Source: Balneolales bacterium (GTDB lineage Bacteria; Bacteroidota; Rhodothermia; Balneolales; Cyclonatronaceae). Taken from it: a stretch of DNA of 53,584 bases. The position numbers were made by a program, and so were the translations under genes. Below, piece after piece: positions 1 to 7,799 of the stretch (the first letter of the stretch is position 1; every line of letters begins with the position of its first letter). Location: NCBI GenBank assembly GCA_022565805.1, contig JAIULZ010000009.1, forward strand, positions 1 to 53,584. Direction: 5' to 3'. A model generated the notes under the pieces. It made no database searches and had not been told where the DNA came from. It was given only the letters and a program-made list of their open reading frames with translations.

Positions 1-117
1 AGTTTTTTTGATGGAGAGGTATAAGAATAAATACAGAAACGATTCAGCACGATTGTATACTGGAAATACCCTCCTCCATTCTCCATTACTTAGCCTTTCC
101 AGGCTGCTGTTTATTAC

Positions 118-390
118 TCAGACCGAATCGAAGCCTCGATTCGTGTAGAAAATAGTTATAGATTCATCATCTCTGAAATAGTTACGGTCCGGTTTCAGCT
201 TAAGCTCACGAAAATAATACTGCTTGAGCGCTCCGTTTTTTTCAACAAAAATAATTTCATTCGTTTTACCCATCCATACCCATCCCTTCGGCAAAAAATC
301 ACCCTGTTTCGCGGGATGCAAGCTCCTAAAGTAAAGCAGTATGAATGAAATCAACCCTGGAATACGCATTGTAGTTAAGTGTCTCGACAT
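118..390 (-). CDS. Doubtful small hypothetical protein (90 aa)
   Basis: I do not recognise this protein. The frame is open from an ATG at 390 to a TGA at 118. It starts with a short hydrophobic stretch (about residues 9-20) after a basic start, which could be a weak signal or membrane segment, followed by a charged, aromatic C-terminal half. There is no Shine-Dalgarno site before the ATG. It lies next to a copy of the dispersed intergenic repeat (about 404-552), and short ORFs inside other copies of that repeat look accidental, so this one may be too. It could instead be a real small membrane-associated protein. Confidence 0.3.
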   Translation of the reverse strand: MSRHLTTMRIPGLISFILLYFRSLHPAKQGDFLPKGWVWMGKTNEIIFVEKNGALKQYYFRELKLKPDRNYFRDDESITIFYTNRGFDSV

Positions 391-403
391 TATTTAAAAA
401 ACC

Positions 404-552
404 ATTATTAGAAGGCTTTGTTAAACCAGAAATCAGGTCGTATTCAAGGCCGGATGGGAAAAACCGCCGAATAGATTATTTATTTGGGGATTTTGTATTT
501 GTGATAAGGCAGGAAAAGTGCCAATATCCGTTTTTGTAGAGCCTTCTTTTAT
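404..552 (+). repeat. Dispersed intergenic repeat, copy A (with inverted ends)
   Basis: The core runs from TCGTATTCAAGGCCGG (438-453) through GATTTTGTATTTGTG (about 488-502) to the right end CCGTTTTTGTAGAGCCTTCT (528-547). The same order of blocks occurs at about 38454-38574 and 46192-46305. The left end (404-427) reads TTAGAAGGCTTTGTTAAACC, an inverted version of the right end, so this copy looks like a small element with imperfect terminal inverted repeats. It carries no ORF. It sits directly upstream of the DUF2207-like gene. The similarity was judged by eye. Confidence 0.5.
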
Positions 553-591
553 CAGATTACTAACTAAACTGAAGATCCAAAAGGAAGAATT

Positions 592-2673
592 ATGAACGGT
601 GCGGCTTATCTAAAGAATAATTTTAACTTTTACAGTATTCATCTTATTCCATTTATTCTACTTTGGATTTTCGCGAACCTGCCCGTATCCGTTGCCGGGG
701 CACAGCCTAGCTCCGATTTGTTTAAGGAGCTGCATATCGAAGCCCAGATACTTACCGATGGCTCACTGCTTGTTTCTGAAACCCGTAAATACGAGATCAA
801 TTTTTTCAGAACTTATATTTTGGTTGATATTGCTCATGGCGGGCATCCGGTTGTGGATCTTGAGGTTTTCCTGAACGACGAACCGCTGCAGCAGTTTTCG
901 TCATTGCCCGAATATGCCACCAACCCGGAGGCAGATGATCCCGGTCCGGGGTTTTTCGTACACCCCGGCTCCCCGATCGAGACGCTTTCCATATTTGGCC
1001 GTTTTGTGGATACCGAGCTCCGCTTGCAATACCGACTTGAGGGCTTGATTCAGAACGACGGAGGGTCTGCTTTTATGGATCATAGTTTCAACTTCGGCGC
1101 AGGTGTAGAGTTTGAGGATGCACGCACACGGCCACGATCAGGTCGGGCAATCACTTCCCTGCAGCTTGGCTTTGAGCAAACTCCGGATCAGGTTTTATTT
1201 GCGCGCCTGTTTAACTCAATACGCAACGTTCCGATAGAGCTTAAACGCATGGAAGAAGCAGATAAAAAAATAGTTAAAGTAGCACAAACAGAAGCGCGGC
1301 CGCATTTAAAAATGCTTTTTAGCTTGGATGCCGTCCCAAATCAACAGGCCGATACTGCCAATGTAAATACAAATCCTGAAGCTCAAGATCTTGAAGCAGA
1401 GTATCAGAACTGGATCGATCGCATCGAGGCGAGTGAGCTTAGGCGACAGGAAGCAGAGGCTAAACTTGTATTCTGGCGGCCATTTGGCTGGGTAATGCTA
1501 CTTCTTAGTTTGTTCACCGCGATTGCCCGCAGATTTAGGAAGAGTATAAGAAAGAAAAAAGTTAAACAGCTCGATTTTGAGCAACAGCTCAGCATGAGCG
1601 ACATGCGAAATTTACCGCTGCCTGTTATCCGAGCTTTGAACGATGCGTCTGCACTGCAGCCCCGAAACCATGTTTTAAGGCTCATTGGCTTCGCACTCCT
1701 TTCCCTTGGCAGAGCAGGATTCATACGAATTACCTCCGAATTCACTCCGGAGCTTTTCCAAAACAAGAGCTTCAGTTTTTATTACGGTCTTGATAGTATT
1801 CGGAAGTTCACTAATTTCCAGATTAAGACGATGATTCAGCTAACGGATATTCACATTATACCCACTGACAAAAGAAATGATGAAGATCTGCGTCCCTGGG
1901 AAAAAACACTTCTTGATCATATAAGAACAGCGGGTAAGGGTGAGCCCATCGAGCTCAAATCTTTATTCCCGAGCAAGACCCGACTTAAAAACCTAAAGAA
2001 AAGCGGCCTTGATGGTGCCATTAAGGCTGATGAAGAGCGCGAAACCATGAAATCCCTCAAAGAAACACTCAGGGAACAGTTTGTTGATGACCTCAAAAAT
2101 GGATATGCTTTTTACGAAGAGAAAAAAGGCACGGTTTACATCAATATCGTAACGCTTTTGGTTGGCTTTTACCTGCTTGGGCTGGGTTCTCCACTTGGTT
2201 TCCTGGTGTTTATTGTCGCATTACCGGCCTTAATATTCGCCATTGTCAACCGCTTTGAACGAACGGCCGAAGGCATCAGATACCAAAGGTTTATCCGGGA
2301 TACTTTCAAAAAATTGAAAAAGTCGTCCCGCATTACAGAAGAGATGGAATCTACCGATGATGTGTTTACGGCCTTTATGGTGATAAACTACCCAAAACAC
2401 TATAATGAGCTGTACAACAGGCTGCATCCACAATATTATTACCCATTATTTTCCAGAATTGGCGTAGATGATCCACATAAGCTTAGCAGCTTGCCGTGGA
2501 TAAAGTTCGGACCTTCGCCCGATGATGATCCCGACCGGACACTTTACCTAAACAATTTTATTTTGCTGGATGTTTGCATGCGTGGACTCATGCAATGGTC
2601 GGATTTTGTGGGATCAGAGCTGGGCTCAATTTTTGGATCATCAAAAAAAGATAGCAAAAACAATACGTTATAA
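592..2673 (+). CDS. DUF2207-like predicted membrane protein
   Basis: A 693-residue envelope protein that resembles the DUF2207 family; its function is not known. An N-terminal hydrophobic segment (about residues 17-36) is a signal peptide or anchor. The extracytoplasmic N-terminal domain (about 45-240) has the LTDGSLLVSETRKYEI pattern typical of that family. A membrane segment at about 298-310 is followed by a basic RKSIRKKK stretch, then a cytosolic region with RNLPLPVIRALNDAS. A second hydrophobic block lies at about 520-552. The C-terminal part (RTAEGIRYQRFI onward) also matches the family. The glycine/serine-rich tail common in the family is reduced to a short Ser/Lys end. The ATG at 592 has a good AGGAAG ribosome site. 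It is a single-gene unit. Confidence 0.75.
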   Translation: MNGAAYLKNNFNFYSIHLIPFILLWIFANLPVSVAGAQPSSDLFKELHIEAQILTDGSLLVSETRKYEINFFRTYILVDIAHGGHPVVDLEVFLNDEPLQQFSSLPEYATNPEADDPGPGFFVHPGSPIETLSIFGRFVDTELRLQYRLEGLIQNDGGSAFMDHSFNFGAGVEFEDARTRPRSGRAITSLQLGFEQTPDQVLFARLFNSIRNVPIELKRMEEADKKIVKVAQTEARPHLKMLFSLDAVPNQQADTANVNTNPEAQDLEAEYQNWIDRIEASELRRQEAEAKLVFWRPFGWVMLLLSLFTAIARRFRKSIRKKKVKQLDFEQQLSMSDMRNLPLPVIRALNDASALQPRNHVLRLIGFALLSLGRAGFIRITSEFTPELFQNKSFSFYYGLDSIRKFTNFQIKTMIQLTDIHIIPTDKRNDEDLRPWEKTLLDHIRTAGKGEPIELKSLFPSKTRLKNLKKSGLDGAIKADEERETMKSLKETLREQFVDDLKNGYAFYEEKKGTVYINIVTLLVGFYLLGLGSPLGFLVFIVALPALIFAIVNRFERTAEGIRYQRFIRDTFKKLKKSSRITEEMESTDDVFTAFMVINYPKHYNELYNRLHPQYYYPLFSRIGVDDPHKLSSLPWIKFGPSPDDDPDRTLYLNNFILLDVCMRGLMQWSDFVGSELGSIFGSSKKDSKNNTL

Positions 2674-2747
2674 AACAGTGCTTGATTTAGACAATCTAAC
2701 CATTAATAATGACAAGGCTGTTTAATTAAATTTTTGTGATTGTACGA

Positions 2748-5700
2748 TTATGCGTTTTCACAAACTTCTTTTTGTGCGTGAAACACCACTTTGAAAGCCG
2801 TTCCTACATTAACTTTACTTTCTACGCTTACAGATCCGCCAACGGCTTCAATTTGGTTTTTTGTTATAAAAAGACCGATTCCACGCGAATCATCATTTCC
2901 GTGAAATGTTTGGTAGAGACCAAAGACACTATCACCGTATTGATCCATATCAATACCTTTTCCATTATCTTCGATAATAATTTCTGCAGTGCCCTCACTT
3001 TCATACAGTTTGGCAGTAATCTTTACAAAGCTTTCTGTTTCGTCTCTTTTCTGGCTGTATTTAATGCCGTTGGTAAGTAAGTTGAGTAAAATACTTTCTA
3101 AATAGGATGGGATGCCCATCACTTGTATGTCTTTAGGTACTTGATTTGCTATTTTCACCTGCTTTTGGTTTGCCAGTGCCAGGATACTATCTTTTACTTG
3201 TTCTATGCTATCGAACAGATTAAGTGGTCTTATTTTATCTTTAATCTGCATGTTAGATTGTACCAGATCTTTAAGCTCGTCTATGGTTTTAACTAAATTA
3301 CCGGTAGCTTTTCCCAAAAGCTCAAAGATTTCATCGTTTAATAAGTTGGGATGATCCATTTTTATAAGCGCTAGCAGCCCGCTTATACCCGCCGCATGGG
3401 AGCGTAAATTATGAGACACAATCTGCGCAAAATGTTGTAGCTGAGCATTTTGACCGCTCGAAGTTTCGAGAAGTAACCGAAGCTCTTTTTTAGCTTTTTT
3501 CTCCTTAGTAATATCAAATGCAAGGGCCAGGATAAAGTTGTTTCCGCTAAGATCTTTAAATCGTACTCTTCTAACCTGCAAGAACTGCGTTTCTCCATCC
3601 GGATAAACAACTTGCTCTTCGCCTTCATGGCTACCCGTTTCGAGTGCAATGCGATCGCTTTCCCAGAAAAGTTGTTTTTCTTCTTCAGAAAAACCTTCCA
3701 TCATAGTTTGGCCTATTTTCAAAGGCGTACCCATTCGTTCGAAAAACCTCTGCACCCACTTATTACCATTCACAAAACGATATTGGCTGTCTTTTACAAA
3801 CAAATACCCCGGTATGGTATTAAGCACCAAATCTTGAAATGCCGTAAGTTCTTCTGATTTTACCTGTGCCTTTTTCAGTTCTGATATATCCGAGACTGTT
3901 GCAAAATAATTAGCCACATTTCCATTTTCGTTATTAAGCGAGCTTGCTGTTACCAGCGCCTGAAATTGGGTTCCGTTTTTTCGGGTAAAGGTCAACTCAA
4001 AACTACCTGTACCCACAGCAAGCATTTCTTCGAATTTTTGCTTGAGGCTATCATTGCCTATAGCAGGCAAATACGGAAACGGAGGCTTTTTGCCAATTAG
4101 CTCCTCTTGTGTAAAGCCTGTCATCCTACAAAACGACTGATTTACTCTTATTTGCATAAGTTCGGCTGAGACCACGACGAACCCGTCTCTCATGTTTTCA
4201 ATTAGCTCGTTCGAAAACTGTTCTACCTTTTTAATTTGCCTCTTATCCAGCTCCTGCTGCGTTATATCCTGAAAGATACCGGTTAAACGCACAACAACAC
4301 CGTTTTCCACCTGTGGTACACCAGTGGTTCGCACCCATTTATGATTGTTTTTCGCGGTGATGAATCTGCATCTCAGGTCATATGGCTCTTTCGTTTTAAT
4401 CGTTCTCTTAAGAGCTTGCTGAATACGGGGCTGATCATCCGGATGATAAAAGCGAATAGCATCATTTTTAGTAACCGGAGTATTGCTTTCTAACTCATGA
4501 ATTCTAAAAACTTCGTGAGACCAAAAAATATGATCTGTTTTCAGATCCAGCTCCCATGCCCCCATGCGGCCGATTCTCTGCGCTTCGTTCAGCAACTGAT
4601 TTACCTTTTCCAGCTGCTTTTCTACTACTTTTCTGGCTGTAATATCAATTACATGACATACGTAGTGAATAAACTCACCATTTTCGTCCCGAACAGCTGA
4701 GACACCCAGGATGGCGTGTATCTGGCTTCCGTCTTTACGGATATATCTTTTCTCAATCTGGTATTTGTCTAAGGTTCCGTTTCTCAGCTGTAATGCCATT
4801 TTTACATCTTTATCCCAATACTCAGGATGTGTAATTTCTTTTACTGAAAGGTTTCGAAGCTCATTAAAAGTATAGCCTAAAGCATTGCATAAAGAATCGT
4901 TGGCATTTAGCCAGCGGCCGTCTTCGCTTACCAGAGCCATGCCAGCCGGAGCATCATAAAAAGACGAGCGAAAGCGTTTTTCACTTAGGAGAGTACGCAT
5001 TTCAGCCTGTTTCCTCTCATCTATATTTTCGAGCGTTCCGTACATTATTTCGGGGGCCTGCTGCACATCAGATCCATAAACTTTACCCCGGTCGCGCACC
5101 CATACCCATTTGCCACTCTTGTGATGTATGCGGTATTCTGCCACATAAGTGTCGCTAAGACCGCTCAAACAATTATCGAGCTGATGGTCTGTAATTGTTT
5201 TATCATCAGGGTGAATCAATTCATTCCACTTGCTATAATTAAATGGCAGGAATTCATCTAAAGTGTAGCCGGCGATCTCAGCAAACCGTTCATCAATAGT
5301 AATAGTATTGTCTTTTATGCTCCATTGCCAAGTGCCAACGCCTGTGCTTTCAAGAGTGGCCAATAATTGATTTCTGGCGAAAACAAAATCTTCTATAGGA
5401 CGCCCTTCCGGCACAATTACTACTACATTTCCGTGCTCATCTTTTACAGGTCGCAGACCAAAAATGATATTCAAACGCTTACCGTCTCCCGCTGTAATAC
5501 CTACTTCGTAGGTGCACGACTTGCCAAGAGCCGCCTTTCTTATGTCTTCTTTTAGCTGTTGCTGTTGCTCTTCGGAATGTTGCCACCAAACAGTCTCCCA
5601 AAAGTTTTTTCCGGCTACATCTGCTATTTTTACACCAGCAAAATCCAGCGCTGTTTCATTTATTTCCAGCACAATGCCATTGGTATCAAGCAAGCCTATA

Positions 5701-6533
5701 AAAGAAAAAGTGGTGTTAAATACACCTTGGAAACGCTGTTTTTGAAGATCCATTTCTTCCTTTTTGCGCATTTCCGAATCGATATCCTGCAAGGTGCCGT
5801 ATAGCCTCACGGTTTTATTTTTGTAGACTTCTGCCATAGCGACAAAGCGAATCCACTTTTGGGTACCCTTAATCGTTATGGCGTGTATCTCCTCTTTTAG
5901 AACACCTTCTTTCGTAGCTATATCCTCTAAATTTTTACTCAGCCCGACTTCTGTATTTGGTCCTTTAAGAGCAGTGGTAAAGATTTCGGGGCTTAAACTC
6001 TCTCCGTTTACTTCCAGTATTTGTGCTGCAACAGCAGATAGATGTACCATTTTGCTACCCGTTTCGAGTTCCCAGTAACCGATATTTCCCTCACCATTAC
6101 AGCGCAACAGAACTTCTTCTCTTCGTTTTATTTCTGTTTCATTTCTATGGATACCAAGCATGCGAACGACTTTGCCCGAAGCATCCCGAATGGCAATACC
6201 TGTACAGCGAACCCAAACTACAGATCCTGTTTGATGGCGAAACCTAACGAGTTCATCAAAAGGAAAGCCGGGATCATTTATATGCTTTTGAAGACTTTCC
6301 CTGGCCCTGTATAAATCATCCTCGTTAATGTGCTCTTTCCATTCACCTGCACTTTCTGGTAAGGCAGTACGGCTGTAGCCGAGCAGTTCCCAGAATCGGG
6401 GACTCATCCATTCTTTATCCGGATTTTCAAGATCCCACATCCAGGCTCCGTCAAGGGCAACCTCTGTAAGAAATTCAATAAGCTCCGGGTTTTCCGCTAT
6501 GGCAGAATAAAACTGATTCCTATAATTTGTCAT
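2748..6533 (-). CDS. Multi-PAS sensor histidine kinase (cytosolic)
   Basis: This 1261-residue protein should sense signals and autophosphorylate to start a two-component relay. I count about eight PAS/PAC modules in a row: roughly residues 20-135, 145-255, 262-380, 392-508, 518-635, 648-762, 772-885 and 890-1010. They carry PAS_3 and PAC signatures such as HPDD, KWVRTTG and GTLQDID. The kinase core follows: an H-box SHNLRSHAAGI with His1041, an N-box NLLTNGIKYS, a G1 box DNGKGID and a G2-like RGIGLFITKNQIEA. This SHNLRS type is common in Bacteroidota PAS kinases. There is no membrane segment or receiver domain and no neighbouring response regulator, so its partner is elsewhere. The ligands are unknown. 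The ATG at 6533 is the clear start. Confidence 0.93.
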   Translation of the reverse strand: MTNYRNQFYSAIAENPELIEFLTEVALDGAWMWDLENPDKEWMSPRFWELLGYSRTALPESAGEWKEHINEDDLYRARESLQKHINDPGFPFDELVRFRHQTGSVVWVRCTGIAIRDASGKVVRMLGIHRNETEIKRREEVLLRCNGEGNIGYWELETGSKMVHLSAVAAQILEVNGESLSPEIFTTALKGPNTEVGLSKNLEDIATKEGVLKEEIHAITIKGTQKWIRFVAMAEVYKNKTVRLYGTLQDIDSEMRKKEEMDLQKQRFQGVFNTTFSFIGLLDTNGIVLEINETALDFAGVKIADVAGKNFWETVWWQHSEEQQQQLKEDIRKAALGKSCTYEVGITAGDGKRLNIIFGLRPVKDEHGNVVVIVPEGRPIEDFVFARNQLLATLESTGVGTWQWSIKDNTITIDERFAEIAGYTLDEFLPFNYSKWNELIHPDDKTITDHQLDNCLSGLSDTYVAEYRIHHKSGKWVWVRDRGKVYGSDVQQAPEIMYGTLENIDERKQAEMRTLLSEKRFRSSFYDAPAGMALVSEDGRWLNANDSLCNALGYTFNELRNLSVKEITHPEYWDKDVKMALQLRNGTLDKYQIEKRYIRKDGSQIHAILGVSAVRDENGEFIHYVCHVIDITARKVVEKQLEKVNQLLNEAQRIGRMGAWELDLKTDHIFWSHEVFRIHELESNTPVTKNDAIRFYHPDDQPRIQQALKRTIKTKEPYDLRCRFITAKNNHKWVRTTGVPQVENGVVVRLTGIFQDITQQELDKRQIKKVEQFSNELIENMRDGFVVVSAELMQIRVNQSFCRMTGFTQEELIGKKPPFPYLPAIGNDSLKQKFEEMLAVGTGSFELTFTRKNGTQFQALVTASSLNNENGNVANYFATVSDISELKKAQVKSEELTAFQDLVLNTIPGYLFVKDSQYRFVNGNKWVQRFFERMGTPLKIGQTMMEGFSEEEKQLFWESDRIALETGSHEGEEQVVYPDGETQFLQVRRVRFKDLSGNNFILALAFDITKEKKAKKELRLLLETSSGQNAQLQHFAQIVSHNLRSHAAGISGLLALIKMDHPNLLNDEIFELLGKATGNLVKTIDELKDLVQSNMQIKDKIRPLNLFDSIEQVKDSILALANQKQVKIANQVPKDIQVMGIPSYLESILLNLLTNGIKYSQKRDETESFVKITAKLYESEGTAEIIIEDNGKGIDMDQYGDSVFGLYQTFHGNDDSRGIGLFITKNQIEAVGGSVSVESKVNVGTAFKVVFHAQKEVCENA

Positions 6534-7568
6534 TTTAAATCAGACCTGAAAATTGCTTTATGATGAGCACTTTTATACCGTACGATTTGCAGAAATGATA
6601 TTTACCCTATCTAAGCATATACTATATAACGATATGGTTTGAAACTTTAAAAGTACCCATCGCTACTCACAAAGATTGAATTGAATACCTCACCTACAGC
6701 ACCACCAAAGTAAAAAAACTTTTTTTCTTACAGACATGGCGTTTTCATTCATTACCTGCCTGCATCCATTCATTTTCATTTATCAAAGACAGGACATACC
6801 CATATAAATTGATATACCAAAATGCCAATTAGAATTCCATTTTTCAGATTTTGCACACTAAAACCTTTTAATGCGCCTTGTGCTTGACCGAGTAATTGGG
6901 TAGCGATATTAACCCAAATTATGAATAGAATGCTTTACAAAACTACTCTTTTGCTCGCCTTCTTCCCTGGAGCAAAATTAAAATGCTCCAATAGATTGGT
7001 TGAGATACGATTTTATAAACCTTCTTACGCTTAGTCGACCAAATCCTGGCAGTCGTAAAGGTTCCATTTTAGTTTTTAATCTTCAATTAATGACGTTTGA
7101 TTTAAGGTGCAATACGAGCGCATGGCTATTTATGCTTAGCGACTGTTTTTGTTGAAAAAAATCAATATGAAGAGCTGTTAACACAATATTACAAAAAAAA
7201 ATAATACTACGCATCTTCAATATTTCCTAAATCGATATTAACTGTTCCTTCCCGAGTCAATTCTTAAGAAATACGTATTTTAACCAGACCCAAATCTTAT
7301 TTTAAAAAAGGCTTAATGCTGTAAGCTAACTCAAGCTTCTTATTGCTAAAACATGAAGGAATTGTCCCGAAAATGAATTCCCGGTTTGACCTCCTCCATT
7401 TTTGATCCTATATTTGGAGCCTGTATCTAAAATTAGACTTTATTTAGTAATACGATTTCGTGAATTCATGAGCGCAGTTGAATAAACTTTGCTTCTTTGT
7501 TCTTTTCGACAATTCGAAATTGATTTCTGAATTTATGATTGAAGATACGAATCAAACCAACCAATGAA
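6534..7568. other. Gene-free stretch of about 1 kb upstream of the TPP riboswitch
   Basis: No convincing gene lies here. It holds the divergent leaders of the histidine kinase and the thiamin receptor. There is a small hairpin, GGAGCA/TGCTCC, at 6969-6989. A sequence at about 7005-7024, ending AAACCTTCTTACG, weakly resembles the right end of the dispersed intergenic repeat, but not well enough to call a copy. The rest is AT-rich with stops in all frames. Confidence 0.6.
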
Positions 7569-7648
7569 GAGGTTGGGGGTGCTTGCCGGTGCGAGCTGAG
7601 ATTATACCCCGTAACCTGATCCGGATAATACCGGCGTAGGGAAACCTT
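7569..7648 (+). promoter_or_regulatory. TPP riboswitch (THI element)
   Basis: All conserved blocks of the thiamin pyrophosphate aptamer are present: GGGGTGCT near 7576-7583, GCTGAGA followed by ACCC (about 7593-7609), and ACCTGATCCGGATAATACC then GGCGTAGGGAA (about 7614-7642). Helix P1 closes with GAGGTT (7569-7574) against AACCTT (7643-7648). Known biology: TPP binding represses the downstream gene. Here that gene is a TonB-dependent receptor, which makes it a thiamin or thiamin-precursor uptake gene. I see no strong terminator before the gene, so control is probably at translation. Confidence 0.97.
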
Positions 7649-7761
7649 GAGCTGTACTTTTTCGCATTTGCGACTGCCAAATCAGACCTTGGTAAATCGT
7701 TATTTTTTTATTTTTGTTAAAGTACTCTCTTACTGCTATAAGCTCACCATCACGCATGACA

Positions 7762-7794
7762 CCTCCGTACCATGTTTTATACATATAATGGAGG
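7762..7794 (+). promoter_or_regulatory. Probable Shine-Dalgarno sequestering hairpin of the TPP riboswitch
   Basis: CCTCC at 7762-7766 can pair perfectly with GGAGG at 7790-7794. The latter is the best ribosome site before the receptor gene, five bases ahead of TTG 7800. A further G-T and T-A pair extend the stem, and the loop is AT-rich. This is the expected layout of a translational expression platform. The competing anti-sequestor pairing was not worked out. Confidence 0.6.
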
Positions 7795-7799
7795 AAACA

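Noticed and set aside
7647-7799. Extension of the thiamin receptor reading frame back to TTG 7647
   Set aside because: The codon lies in the 3' strand of riboswitch helix P1, and the extra residues would put about 50 residues ahead of the signal peptide.
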